Part shown: positions 1 through 11,203 of the stretch, piece by piece | Numbering within the stretch: position 1 is the first letter of the stretch | Layout of the letters: the number at the start of each line of letters is the position of its first letter | Source of the DNA: Pelodera strongyloides | Taxonomy: Eukaryota > Nematoda > Chromadorea > Rhabditida > Rhabditidae | NCBI GenBank assembly: GCA_036852015.1 | Contig: JAANDG010000076.1 | Location: 124,001 to 188,000 of the forward strand | Direction: 5' to 3' | Length of the DNA stretch: 64,000 bases | Notes under the pieces: model-generated | What the model was told of the DNA's origin: nothing | Database searches by the model: none | What the model saw: the letters and a program-made list of their open reading frames with translations, nothing else | Translations under genes and position numbers: made by a program

Positions 1-2234
1 TTGCTTGCTTATTGTCAGAGGCTAGGCGGGGTTGTTTATTTTATAGTATAGTTTTGTACAAGCTTCGAAAAAATGATACCGGGAGTAGGGATAATGAGAA
101 AATGTTTAATTGAAATGTGTAAGAATTATTATAAAAGTGTTGAATGCAAGTTTTGTTTATAGAATAGTGAGTGGTTTATGCTCGGCTCGGGAGTACCCCA
201 GTTGTGTGTTGTTCTATTGTCAATGTTATTTTCCTAGCCGTAGTAGTCTTTATATAGTGCGCGGAACGCTTAGCCTTGAGCCGTTTTTCAAGCTAGTTCT
301 TTTCTCTAGAACCCTTCTTTCACGCACTATTTCTTCTCTCGGTTACTTTTCTAGATGATTTTAGATAGATTCGGCAAACTGTTGTTTCCTTCTTGGGATC
401 TCTATCGTCTCCCATGACCGTGTCATCTGTCCTTTCTCTATGTCTTTACCGTCTCCACTTCCCAGTGCTCACTCTTCATATGACTGCTTGACACCCTCCT
501 TCAGATACTGCACTATTTCTCGACGCTTTCTTCTCTAACGAACCCCACATCCGCAATATATCTCAAGAGATCTTTGCTTCCAAATTATTTTTCTTCTAGA
601 AAAATCATGAAGATTTAAGATTTTGTCAATTCGACTCTAATTTGAAGATAGACATCTTCAAAAGGCTGAGGTTGTTTTACTCTGGAGAAACTGAGGTTTT
701 TAACGATGTAGATCGAAATCACTACATCCATTTCAACATTGGATGCACCTAACTAAGCAACGCTAAGGTGGTTACGATAACCTAGAAGGGCTAGAAGAGT
801 GCCACCTAAAGTACTGTACATACTGGTCTTGAGGATTCAATTCAGAAATTCAGACCTGAACCATTAACCATGGTGTACTGTAACTCGTAAAATCAACTCC
901 GGAGTGCTAATTACAGTTATACACTGATGAAACCATATCTTTGTGATAACGCGTAACGTTTGATGTTGGTTTACATAATAATTCTGTCTGAATGTATTGT
1001 GTATTCATTTGACTTTCTTTTGACTTTCAACGAATGTTTTCTATCAAAACACACGGTTATCTTGAACGGAAGCGATATAGTGTAACCTTTACAAATTATC
1101 TTTTTGGAGAAAACCAGTTAATAATACGGAAATTGGAGCGTTTCATTATCATTTTTCCAGATATTTTGCACTATTCACCTATTTTTGGGGATATCTCTGT
1201 AGGTTATAAACAGTGTAGTGTGTCTGCTCCAAATTAAAACTGACAAGGCTGGTATCATTTTATCAACAAAAATACAACATCAGCGACAATCAAAATTGAA
1301 CAATTCTTAAAAGTCGTGTGTATGGTTTCAAGCTGAAGACATGGTCGGAGTGATGGGAAAAATTGGAAAAATCTTCTTCTTAATATACAATAAGATTCTA
1401 CGTTTCAGGGATTTGATGTAAAGCTAGTATATGTTCACCTGTGATGATTTAATTGAGGCGAATCTGAATCTAAACCACACAGTAAGCAATTTTTTTCTTT
1501 TGAAATAAAATTTTTAGGATTATTTTTTATAAGATATCGTTTAAAAAATGCATGAATATCAGGTTTAACTGCACGATGTCTCATGGGATCGCTAGCCTGA
1601 ACACTGACCAAAAATTTATCATCTGAAACCTGAAACAAGTAGTTTATTCCGCTCATTTACATGTGCTTTTGAGCTGGTTTCACTTATGCGCATTTCCGTT
1701 TTAGGGTTGCCTTTTGATTATATGTCACTTGTGTAATCAATAAACCTTTATTATAAAGTGTAAAACAAACGCAAATTTTATTCTCCACAAAAACCGTGTG
1801 TTTTGTAAACAAAAACTTAGCGGTTTCAAGGTTACTCGTGTATTTTAACGTGTAACGTGTAGAGATTTGAATCGGCCGCAAGGCCATAGCGCTATTTTAC
1901 TTTTTTTTTGTCGAAAATTGCAATTTGCACGCTCAGTCAACCGGAAAGAGTATATACGAAAACTAACTCGTTCTAAACTTTACCAACAATTAGAAGTTAA
2001 TACTCTTGTACCTTATACCTAAAGCGTCCGGTATATAATGGAAGCTACGCCGGGTACATAACGAGTATTTGAAGATGAAAAGTTCAGGAAATTCAGAATA
2101 CGGGAAATCCAACGTGCACTTTGCGCGGTAGTCAGATAGCTTCATGGTAGCTCCGCTATGCCTCCTAGTCCATATTGCCCAGAGACCAGAGAGGAAATTG
2201 TATATATGTAATGGTGTATTTTTTTAAATAAATG
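1..2234. other. Gene-free left edge
   Basis: No exon chain with matching phases and splice sites could be built on either strand. Open frames here are short and AT-rich with no recognisable domain. A retroposon-like 3' tail sits at about 1684-1760, listed separately. A stretch at about 475-540 has a short basic, coding-like frame on the minus strand but no partner exons. Confidence 0.5.
1684..1760 (+). repeat. Retroposon-like 3' tail, copy 1 (diverged)
   Basis: Contains a block reading TTAGGGTTGCCTTTTGATTA, followed by GTGTAATCAATAAAcctttattat. The same block recurs at 18558-18650 and 18913-19000 in better condition, where it ends in (TTA)n. The pattern of a conserved end plus a short tandem tail is typical of the 3' end of non-LTR elements or SINEs. 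The element type is inferred only from this shape. Confidence 0.45.
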
Positions 2235-2419
2235 TTTAAAGCGAAATACCGACCGGTTTTTGAAACGCATTGCATATGCCTGCTTTCTTATGTAGCATAT
2301 GCAAATGAGCAAAAATTAGAATAAAAACTTGACCCCAATTGCACCCCACGTTGCATAAATGCATTCGAATGAAAGTACTTGAGATGCGTTTCAAAAACCG
2401 GCCGGTATTTCGCTTTAAA
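2235..2419. repeat. Palindromic TTTAAA element, family 1 (GCGAAATACCGGCCGG ends)
   Basis: Inverted termini of about 35 bp read TTTAAAGCGAAATACC, then ACCGGTTTTTGAAACGCAT, with the mirror image at the right end closing in CGCTTTAAA. The interior carries ATGCAAATGAGCAAAAATTAG. At least ten copies occur in the window. This looks like a non-autonomous DNA transposon (MITE) using a TTTAAA or TTAA target. It resembles in kind the palindromic TTTAAA repeats known from C. elegans; identity with a named family was not tested. Confidence 0.85.
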
Positions 2420-2447
2420 ATGAGGGGTCGAACATAGCACCTTCATG

Positions 2448-2608
2448 TTAAAGCGAAATGCTAGCCCCTTTGGAAAATTTGCATATGATAAGAATCCTAT
2501 GTATCCTATGCTAATTTTGTACGATCGTCCGGCAATCGTACAAAATTAGCATAGGACACATAGGATTTGTCTATCAAATATGAAAATTTTCCAAAGCATT
2601 TCGCTCCG
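2448..2608. repeat. Palindromic element, family 2 (GCGAAATGCTAGCCCC ends), right end decayed
   Basis: The left end reads TTAAAGCGAAATGCTAGCCC, followed by CTTTGGAAAATTTGCATATG, and the arms meet at a GTACGATCG hinge. The right arm loses the final CTTTAA, so this copy is damaged. It sits about 30 bp right of a family 1 element. Confidence 0.75.
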
Positions 2609-2619
2609 TACTCCGTACG

Positions 2620-3570
2620 CCAATCCTCTTGTGATTGATCGAAACGGTAGGGAGATCAGGAATCGAACATAGCTACATAGCATCTTTACATTACGTTAAC
2701 CACTACGCCATCACAAAGGTTCTGGTAGATGTGGACATGGACATGGACCCCGCTTCACAATATTCTAATTGTCTTATTTGAGGGACGCCTTTTGTGCGAT
2801 ATTAACCGTGAATAGTGTTCATGAAAAGCAAAGTTCTTTACCAATTTTCGCGTGGGTAGCGCAGCTGAAACAACAAAAAAATTTAGATCTTTGCTTTCGA
2901 TTCTCTGTGTTTAATAAAAAGGAATTAAAATTAAACGCCGATCCTGAAACCTTACTTACTTCATCGCATCGTTGTTTCACAAATTAGTCGTAAATTTTCA
3001 CGTAATTTCACTCACAAGCTTGACGAAGACGCAGCTTGTCATCGTTGTGTTTTGTGCGTATCCTCTCTATGTAATAAAGTTTTCTTTTTGATTTCAAATT
3101 AAACCGTTCATGTCATTTGAAAAATCTTGTCAAACTGATCTCTGCTGTCACCTAGCACATCTCTCTAGCGAATAAACCTTTCAGTCTAATGTCTAACATG
3201 TATATTCCAATTGTAGTATGTAGTCACGTCATTTCTGTTCTTTTTCTTATTTCTTATTTTCATCCATTCACAAAGATTATGATCTGAAACTCGGCGACTA
3301 GAGGCACCAAACAACATACATGGAACCGAAACAAAAATGATCTCATGCTGATGTTGATATGTGAAGCTACGATTCGCCAACAGCTCTTTAGTGCAATTGC
3401 CTTGATCGTAAGATCAACGCCATATTTTGATGAGTCAATGCGGCGGCCAGAAAGCGTTCTCGCGCGAGATGGTGAGAATATCGCTGCTAGAGGGAGAGAG
3501 ATGTCGAGCGAGAGGCGGGCGAGAGAAAAACAGAGAGAAAGCGCAAGGGATAGGCTGAGCGGGAGAGGGA

Positions 3571-3614
<44 letters not shown>

Positions 3615-3916
3615 GCTCTTGGTGTCTCTATTATAATCTTAGGCGCGAAAATAATGACTTTGGCGAGCAAATGTACAATAGAAAACCAATATAAAGTCTC
3701 TCCTTGGGCAGCTGAAGTGGTCAATTACCAGCTGTGGCAAATATACTATTACAGCACTTATTATGTATGGTATTTGATTCGAACTTTATTATTTTATAAT
3801 ATTCTCAAATTCAGAACTACATATATCCACGTAGTATAGTGTAAGACTGAAACAATCTTCTAATACTTGTTTTACGTTCACAGTTGACAGTTCAAATAGC
3901 GAAGTGAGCCCCTCCC
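2620..3916. other. Intergenic, microsatellite and tRNA-like trace
   Basis: A tRNA-like segment on the minus strand at about 2650-2715 has a D-arm-like GGCGTAGTGGTTAACG and a T-loop-like GTTCGATTCC, but no complete cloverleaf. A (GA)n run occupies 3566-3609 and produces long spurious frames on both strands. No gene was found. Confidence 0.5.
3566..3609. repeat. (GA)n microsatellite
   Basis: Uninterrupted GA dinucleotides, flanked by a looser purine-rich stretch from about 3490. The long apparent frames across it, on both strands, are artefacts of the simple repeat. Confidence 0.95.
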
Positions 3917-4093
3917 TTTAAAGCAAAACACCGGCCGGTTTTTGAAACGCATTGCGTACACCTGCTTTCTTATGTTCTTATGTAGCATATGCAAATGAGC
4001 AAAAAATAGAATAAAAACTAGGCCCTAATTAGACCCCACTAAAATGCAAGTACGTGGGATGCGTTTCAGAAACCGGCCGGTATTTCGCTTTAA
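3917..4093. repeat. Palindromic TTTAAA element, family 1
   Basis: Left end TTTAAAGCAAAACACCGGCC and right end CGGTATTTCGCTTTAA form an inverted pair with the usual GCATATGCAAATGAGC interior. It lies about 570 bp upstream of the first DUF148 gene. Confidence 0.85.
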
Positions 4094-4662
4094 TTATATA
4101 TTCAGCACACATTGTTAGATCAGAGTGATGCGTCAGTACATATGCAGAAATGTTCCAGACCGGCAATGAATTTTACACCATCATGATCTTAAGCAATTAT
4201 TGTTATTTTAATTACCCGACGACTTGCAGCAAATCGTTTGCAATAAAAATACAAATTTCTGGTATTTATAGAGCTCTCGCCGTTCCTCCATTTGGTAGCA
4301 ATTTCGGTTAAGTACTCTTTGGAAACTCGAAACAACTGGGTCACCCAACTCACTCTTTTAGCTTTCCATTTTCCTTTCTATTTCTGGTTTCTCTGCCTGA
4401 CACTTTCTGGGTTTCTTTCTCACCTTCTCTCACATTCTCATTGCTTCATGTATCTTACAAACTCTTCGTCTATCAGCTAAAGCTTTAGCTTTAGAATAAC
4501 AAGTTTCCTATACTTGAATAGTCAATGTGAAATGTAGTCCCAATTTGTTAACGTTGCAGGAAGTTTTAGAAATTTTACAAGATTGTTTTATAAAAGTGAC
4601 TTTTGTATCTCCCATATCTATTTTTATTTTGAGAGGAAGTTAAAGTAAGTCTTTAATTTCAG

Positions 4663-5886
4663 ATGAAGAACCTCATTCTAATCGTTGCTCTAGCTACCGT
4701 AGCCTATTGTTGGCAATCAAATGATGATTCGTCTGATAATCACCATGGTGGACACAGACATCACTGGCATAGAGATCCACCAGAGTTTCTAAAGGTTGGA
4801 AATACAGGACTTAGTTATTTGTGATTTGAATACTGTACATATTTCTTCCTTACAGAATCAGAATCAGAAATAAGTATTCTAGGAATTTCCAAAGCATCGT
4901 GCAGTAACCTGTAATTTATTCCTTACCTATTGTTATTGAATAACCAGCCAATTTTAGCAGTAAATGTCTGATCATCATGATCATACAGAGCAGTGAATAC
5001 TCTAAGATCAACCTTACAAGTTAAGACTACAATAGATCTACTGTCCAAAAAAACTTTACATTTCAGAACGTCTCAAAGGAAGCCCGCAGAGAATTCCATC
5101 AAATATTCCGCAATTCCGACGATTTGACAAAGCGTGAGATCAGAGAGAAAGTACACGTTTGGGCACAGAAACAAGGGGAAGATGTTGAGGTTAGAGAGCT
5201 TTAAAAAAAGTTTTTTTTTCTTAATTTCTTCACTATTTTTTAATATTAAGCTACAGCGCTTATTGGTACTCCTCAGCAGTTGGCACAAAAACAAGTCGTT
5301 GCGGTTGATTTTGTTCTCTAACCTAACATACTACGCTAAATTGCCACGTTTTGAATGAAAAACAACACCCACCTAGAAAGCTGCATTGACTGTCATCCAT
5401 AGTCACAACTTTGTGATGATAAATGATAACGATCTATTTCAGAAGCAAATCCTCGACTTTGAAGCCAAACGTGATCATTTTATCGTTGAAGCTAAGGAGA
5501 ATCTGACTAGAACTCTTGAAGTACTTCCTTCCGCAATGGAAAAGATTCAAGAGATTCGTGGAAACGAAGACCTGACCAGGCATCAGAAACGCGAGCAGGT
5601 TTGTAGTAGTATAACGTAGAAGTGAGGTCCATTAGGCTTTTTACTTGGGCGAATATTTTACATAAAGTGAGCAAGCAATGCAATTGCATTGACATTTTAA
5701 AAGGAATAAGGGTAATTAACTTTGTTAACAAATTATAATTAGCTTTATTCAGATTAACGATTTCCTGGATACATTGGACGAGCAAACGGCTCACGCTGCT
5801 AGATTCCTAATGTTCCAGTCGCATAGACACGGAGGACCTCACCATTTCAGGTATTATTACGAAATTAAGATTTTTTCTAACCGACC

Positions 5887-5919
<33 letters not shown>

Positions 5920-6009
5920 GAGAAGAGAGAGAGAGAGGAAAGGGAAGATAGAGAAAGATTAGAGAGAGAGAGAGAGAAGAGAGAAGAAGCGAAAGAAGAG
6001 AGAGAGAGA

Positions 6010-6075
<66 letters not shown>

Positions 6076-6995
6076 AATAATCAGTTTCCTTCAGAGGTGG
6101 ACCACACCACCGTGGACGTTTCTGGCATCACGGACGTCGTGGACATGGACACGGAAGGTGGTGGAGACATCATAACAACACAAGTGATGATGATAAGGTA
6201 GATTAACTATTATGAAGCCGACTTTCATATTATAAAGCGGTATGACATGAGGTTCGAAATGTCAAATGTGTGTGGGACAACAGCCTCAGGCATTTCCTGT
6301 GTTCGTCCGTACCGGAAGTGCACAGAGCACAGATTGTGCAAACCATGTGACATAACGCTTTAACTGTGCTGGTGGTGAACTCTATGTTTCACTAACCACG
6401 TGTCGTAACGCTTTAACTGTGGCGGTGTTGAACACTACAGTCACCGTGACATTTGCATATTATATTGGTACAATGTTGAATAGATAGTGTATAAATATTG
6501 TGGCAAGTCTTACTATTTTCAGAGCACATCGGCCGAGTCCACTACTGCATCTGCTGTTAGAACTGAAGTACGTTTCAGCTTTTCTTTATATCCATATTCG
6601 TAACGTAATATTATTATTATTGGGAATGGAATAAACTCGTGAAAACGACATTATACTAGCAAGAAAGTCACAAAAAATGTTCTTTCTGGACTACGGATCG
6701 CATCCAAATGTACCTATGTACCCCAACCCCAGCGTACTTATCTACTTCTAATTTTTTGATACTTTTTGAGTAATTTTTCTGGGCTTGCTTATTAAAACGC
6801 ACTATATTCTACGTACAGTACAATCATTGTTCGAAGCTTTTAACATATAATTTACTGATTTAGGATGCCAACGTGGAGTTGACCACTGTTTTTGCAAAGG
6901 ACATAACGACACAAGAAACTTCTTCTGAATTTGAAAAACTCGAAAAGGAAACTGATGTCAATAAGATTGAAGCCATCGATGCTTCTGACTTCTAA
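4663..6995 (+). CDS. SXP/RAL-2 (DUF148) family secreted protein, His-rich
   Basis: Seven exons: 4663-4794, 5067-5189, 5443-5598, 5753-5850, 6095-6197, 6523-6567, 6864-6995. All phases join, giving 262 residues. The signal peptide is MKNLILIVALATVAYC. A His-rich stretch (residues about 27-36) precedes the linker PPEFLK. The helical DUF148 domain spans roughly residues 45-170, with signatures SKEARREFHQIF, EIREKVHVWAQKQG and MEKIQEIRGNEDLTRHQKRE. Exon 5 adds a second Gly/His/Arg/Trp-rich segment, and the tail is Ser/Thr/Glu-rich. Members of this nematode-only family are secreted, and some parasite members are antigens; the molecular function is poorly known. The start is chosen because TTTCAG abuts the ATG, which suggests trans-splicing. 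AATAAA lies about 215 bp past the stop. Intron 4 contains a long GA tract. Confidence 0.9.
5884..6073 (+). repeat. Intronic GA-rich tract
   Basis: About 190 bp of nearly pure purine, mostly (GA)n with AAG interruptions, fills most of intron 4 of the first DUF148 gene. It stops about 20 bp before the 3' splice site. Confidence 0.95.
6229..6417. repeat. Degraded palindromic repeat, family 4-like, inside intron 5
   Basis: TATAAAGCGGTATGACATGAGG at the left and two copies of a TAACGCTTTAACTG end at the right match the termini of the AAGCGATATGACAGCCGG family. The second right end looks like a partial duplication. It lies wholly inside intron 5 of the first DUF148 gene. Confidence 0.5.
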
Positions 6996-7263
6996 ATTTA
7001 AATTTAGTAACTCGAAATCTCCAATTCTCATGTAAATTGCTTTTTCATTAATATTGACCATATACGATACCCTGTGTATATATATAACCATCAACTTGAA
7101 TTGTATTTGCTTAAATTGCTTGACGCTTTACGTTACGAATGAAAATGTAATTATGTAATTATGTAATTATGTAATTATGTATATCCATTGTTTACTAGTA
7201 TGTACATTAATAAAAAGTTTTGCTATTGAGAAAGTGACTATAATGTGACGAACAATCCTATTA

Positions 7264-7530
7264 GATAAGGGAGAAGAGTTTGTGGCCGGGTGAATTTATT
7301 TGTGATTACGACCACAACTAATTTTTTCTACGTTTCAGGCATTTGGTATAAGTAGGCAACTGTTCGCATATTTACAAAATATGCACAATAGGATCTTTTA
7401 ACAGAAACGTTGGATTATACGCTTCAGACGTTTCATATAAATATGCGCACTTCAAGTATCGTTTAGATAGCATTTGATGTCGCCTCAGGCGGCGATAGCC
7501 GTCTGGTATGTAACATAACACAACCTTATT
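7264..7530. repeat. Dispersed repeat fragment (ACGTTTCAGGCATTTGGTATAAG)
   Basis: Blocks GTTTCAGGCATTTGGTATAA, ACGTTTCATATAA and AGGCGGCGATAGCCGTCTGG recur in the same order near 16731-17060, and in part near 1400 and 10240. The opening GGAGAAGAGTTTGT recurs near 14230. No frame is conserved across copies, so this is a repeat and not a gene family. Confidence 0.4.
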
Positions 7531-7966
7531 CACTTGTTCATGTAACGTTAAAAATTGCGACACACATGTGCAAGAACGTAAAGTATATCTCATATCATTG
7601 AAATATTCTCCAAGCCTATTTTTGAGTAACTCCATCCTTGCTTATCAAGCATTATACATATAAAAATTATTATTATTTTCCCTAATTGATAGACTAAAAG
7701 GTGCAGGCAATCCTTTTTCGGACGCTAGCAAAAGATCAGTTTCAAAATGACTAATAAAATCAACGCGATTTTTGGAAGAAAATCACGCAGAGCGAAATTT
7801 TAAGTGCACTAGAGAAAATGTGTAGTAGAAGACCTTTACAAAAATAAGAGAACCTAGACATGATAATTGTCTATTTGATGGAAAAGTTCCTCTTACCAAT
7901 GATAAGCCTTATACGAATTAGAAAAAGGATGTGTTTGCTAAACTTGATAAACTGAGTTTATGGTGG

Positions 7967-7974
7967 TATAAAAG
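7967..7974 (+). promoter_or_regulatory. TATA box candidate for the second DUF148 gene
   Basis: TATAAAAG lies 340 bp upstream of the ATG at 8314. The intervening sequence ends in TTTCAG exactly at the ATG. The simplest reading is a promoter followed by an outron or 5' UTR intron. A TATAAA lies at a similar distance (about 305 bp) before the third paralogue, at 18105-18110. Confidence 0.45.
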
Positions 7975-8313
7975 GCGGAAGTTTATGGCACCCAACTAAG
8001 CATATACTACAACTCAGCACATTGCAGCACTTTTCACTAGAGCTCCTTATAGGTGTCATTAGCGCACCAACATCTTAGGGTACCTTTTGGTTTACGAACT
8101 AATAGCCACTACCTCAAGAACTTGTCTTCGTTCTCCCTACGACTCATTGATCCAATAAAAACATTACTTATTAGAATAATTATTATTGGGACGTTTTTTC
8201 TTGCAACCTCGCAGTATGTTATATACTTTAGACCGTTAGAGCACATTCCAGTAGAATGACAGTTTATTTCCAATTTTCATCGGTCCGCGTGGCATATTAA
8301 AAGAAAATTTCAG

Positions 8314-9986
8314 ATGAAAACTACGATCATATTAATTGCTGTACTGGCTACCGTAGCCTATTGTAGCTCGGAAGACTCGTCGAGTAGTCACAGGCACAAC
8401 GGTTTATTGAAGGCAGGTTTTCTTTTCTAAGCCTTCACTTTTATACCATATGTTTCGCAATTGCCTGACCTTTAATTGACCACTGCTCGGCTCCCTTGTC
8501 TAAAATACTCGGTCGGAAATTGTACCTGTGGCCGTGAGTACGAACACTGGGAGCCTTCGCGATTGGGAGAATTTGTCTCAATGAAGACCGTCATCCCTCT
8601 CTTACCTTTACCTCCCATCGGGAGGCTGGGAGCATTCTCCCAGCCTTCGTGCATACGGCAACAGAAGTGGTACTGAACGCTTCCGCCAACGGCTTACAAT
8701 TATGGAGAAATAAATGATTTTTAGGATGTATCCAAGAAGGCGCGCAAGGATCTGGAGAAAATCTTCAAAAAAGACGCGGACACCGATAAAATAAAAAAGA
8801 AACTCAACGATTGGGCGGACAAATTTGACGTTGACGTATAATAATAACATATCTAAACTTATAAAACTCGATTTTTTTTTTAACGGCAACATATCTGCCC
8901 GATCTAACGGAATAAATCAACAACAATTTTCCCGAACATTTTTCTGCACAGGCGAACACAATTTTATTGGTGTTTACTAGTATTTGTAAAGTGTATTTTA
9001 TGCAACTTAGCATTCTTGGAAAAATCAATACTAATTTAGGATGATATAAAGAAGAAGTTGGATAAGATTCCCTTAGCCATCGAAAAGATACAGGAAATTC
9101 AAGAGGATGAAGATATGAGCCGCAGTGAGAAGAGAGAAAAGGTAATTGTGATAGCCACCCTATGCCTATGCACGAATACCATTTTGAATTAAAGAAGCTT
9201 ATCACTCAAGTCTATGCAAAGTTTTCATAATTTAGCTAGCAAGATTTATATAAAAAGACGGGTACTTTATTTCAAGGAGAAGCGTTTTCAGGTCCGCGAT
9301 GTCATTGATTCTCTAGACGACAACACGGCGAAATTTGTGAAACATCTGGTGCACAAGCGTGGAAAGAATCATTCTGGGTACTGATTCGTAGTTTTGAGAA
9401 TTTACATATTTCAGGCAACCTTAACGAACCAATGAATTGTATTGCTATTAATTCCAGAAGCGGATCGAATGAGCATCGTGGACGTCATCATCACGGACAC
9501 GGACACGGAAAACATCACAAGTCTAGCAGCAGTAGCTCAACCACGACAACCACGACAACCACGACAACTACGACGACCACGACAACTACAACATCCACAA
9601 CCACGGTTAGCGCTTTTTTATAACCTGGGGTTCCGATTGTCCTCGTATTTTTTTTGGAACATGGAACATGTTAGTGAGGCAGTTCGAGACGAAATTCATT
9701 AGAAGCATTCGGTCGAATATAGTGCAAAGCCTTGCAAAACAAGAATATTCCGTAGCTACAGATGCTGTAAATCAGCCCTAGGGAGCGAGACAGTACGTTA
9801 TGCAGGAACCTCCATTTGGTTTTATTTCAAGAGTATATGAATATAAACCAAACCATATTTTTTATGAAAGACCTATAATACTTATTTTAGAGCCCAACTA
9901 CGACAACGTCACCAACAACTCCGGATGAGGACAATAAGACAGTGCACGTTCCTACAACAACAACGAAGAAACCCAAGAGACACTGA
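8314..9986 (+). CDS. SXP/RAL-2 (DUF148) family secreted protein, Thr-tract tail
   Basis: Six exons: 8314-8412, 8725-8835, 9040-9141, 9292-9377, 9458-9605, 9891-9986, giving 213 residues. The signal peptide MKTTIILIAVLATVAYC is close to that of the upstream paralogue. Domain signatures are SKKARKDLEKIF, LAIEKIQEIQEDEDMSRSEK and VRDVIDSLDDNTAKFVKHL. The third exon is 34 codons against 52 in both paralogues, so about 18 residues of the first helical stretch are missing. The tail has a His/Gly-rich patch, then 18 consecutive Thr codons, one Ser and three more Thr, and ends PKRH; it resembles a mucin-type O-glycosylation stalk. The first intron begins GCAGGT, not GT: any GT-based junction here breaks the frame, whereas AAG|GC matches the first-intron position of the other two copies. 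TTTCAG directly precedes the ATG. Confidence 0.88.
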
Positions 9987-10482
9987 GGGAAAACGAATTT
10001 ATTTTAGGAATTTTATTCACAGAGCAAAACGTATATGCTTATAAATCTTTATTAAAAACAATCAAATCAGAAAAAACAATCTTATAAAAAAGAGCAACTG
10101 TAGCGTGCGCTAGCACTCACGTTACGGAAGTAGAATTCGAATAAAATGTCCCGCTTTGTTTATAAAAGAGTGCCGCAGCTCAAATTAGAAAATTCTCATG
10201 TAAAAACGATGTATATCTTCATTCGTATAATTTTCATCTACGTTACTGACGTTTCATAAGTATGGTAAGACAGCTCAGTCGGTGTAGCCGGCTGGTAAGT
10301 AATAAACAAAATTCATACGATAAAGGACAACCGTGACAACACAAGACCATTCAAAGTAGAAAATCTACCTACATACAAACCTGACAAAGAGGAGACTTTA
10401 GGATCAGTAGGATTTTGAGAGATTAAAAAAACACGTTGAGCATCAAAAAGCTCATTCTGGCAGCAAGGCAAAAAAATTGGCA
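9987..10482. other. Intergenic, no gene seen
   Basis: AATAAA-like 3' end signals are present for the upstream gene. A short fragment of the dispersed repeat at about 10236-10300 carries ACGTTTCATAAGTATG and GTAGCCGGCTGGTAAG. No other features were found. Confidence 0.5.
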
Positions 10483-10898
10483 TTAAAGGGTCAGGCCCAT
10501 TTCAAATGACCCCTATCTTTGATGATTCCATCTGATTCTCCATGTCAAATATAGTAGGATGCAATAATTTTCTAATTTTCAAGCGCAAAAATCACTCATT
10601 ATTCAGCAATTTACCGTGCGCAGTCAGTCATAGCTATCCATCGCAGTTGGCACGCCCATTCCCGCTGATTGGCCGATATCGCAATTGCCACGCCCAATAT
10701 AGCATATTGCCCAATTAGCGCGAAGGGGCGTGACAAATGCGATAAATAGTTGGGTATGACTGGCAGGGGTAAATCGATGAATACTGCGTGAATTTTGCGC
10801 TTGAAAATTAGAAAAATATTGCATCCTACTATATATTACCTGGAGAATCAGATGGAATCATCAAAAATAGGGGTGAATTAAATGGGCCTGACCCTTTA
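10483..10898. repeat. Long palindromic element, family 3 (GGGTCAGGCCCA ends)
   Basis: The left end TTAAAGGGTCAGGCCCAT and right end ATGGGCCTGACCCTTTAA are exact reverse complements. The arms continue for over 100 bp with blocks such as ATGATTCCATCTGATTCTCC and its complement. The whole unit is about 416 bp. Its right TTTAAA is shared with the next family 1 element. Confidence 0.85.
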
Positions 10899-11060
10899 AA
10901 GCGAAATACCGGCCGGTCCTTGAAACTCATCGTGGACACCTGCCTTCTTATGCAGCTTATGCAAATGAGCAAAAATTGAATAAAAACTAGACCCCACTTT
11001 GCATAAATGCATAGTAATGCAAGTACTTGAGATATGTTTCAAAAACCGGCCGGTATTTGC
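10895..11060. repeat. Palindromic element, family 1, right end truncated
   Basis: Begins TTTAAAGCGAAATACCGGCC, using the same TTTAAA that closes the family 3 element to its left. The right arm ends CGGTATTTGCAATAAA in place of CGGTATTTCGCTTTAAA, so the terminus has been lost or mutated. Confidence 0.75.
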
Positions 11061-11203
11061 AATAAAAATAAGTAATTACTTGACAATACGGCGTCCAGTC
11101 AGGAGAGACACAACCGATATATCAGAATTGAAAATCAAGGTGGAATTTAAACACACGCACAGGTCACAACCTACAAACTGTAAACATTAATATAGACTAC
11201 AAA

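Noticed and set aside
475..545. Short basic coding-like frame on the minus strand (RRKRREIVQYLKEG)
   Set aside because: Only about 20 codons, with no upstream exon that fits. Not enough to call a gene.
1435..1656. 73-codon minus-strand frame with a basic FFKRYL stretch
   Set aside because: Weak similarity in layout to the region at 7372-7635 turned out to lie in a dispersed DNA repeat, with the frame not kept between copies.
3260..3839. Overlapping frames of more than 150 codons on both strands
   Set aside because: Both run through the (GA)n tract. No splice partners, no domain.
7372..7635. 87-codon minus-strand frame
   Set aside because: Shared blocks with 16731-17060 are conserved as DNA but not as protein, so it is a repeat.
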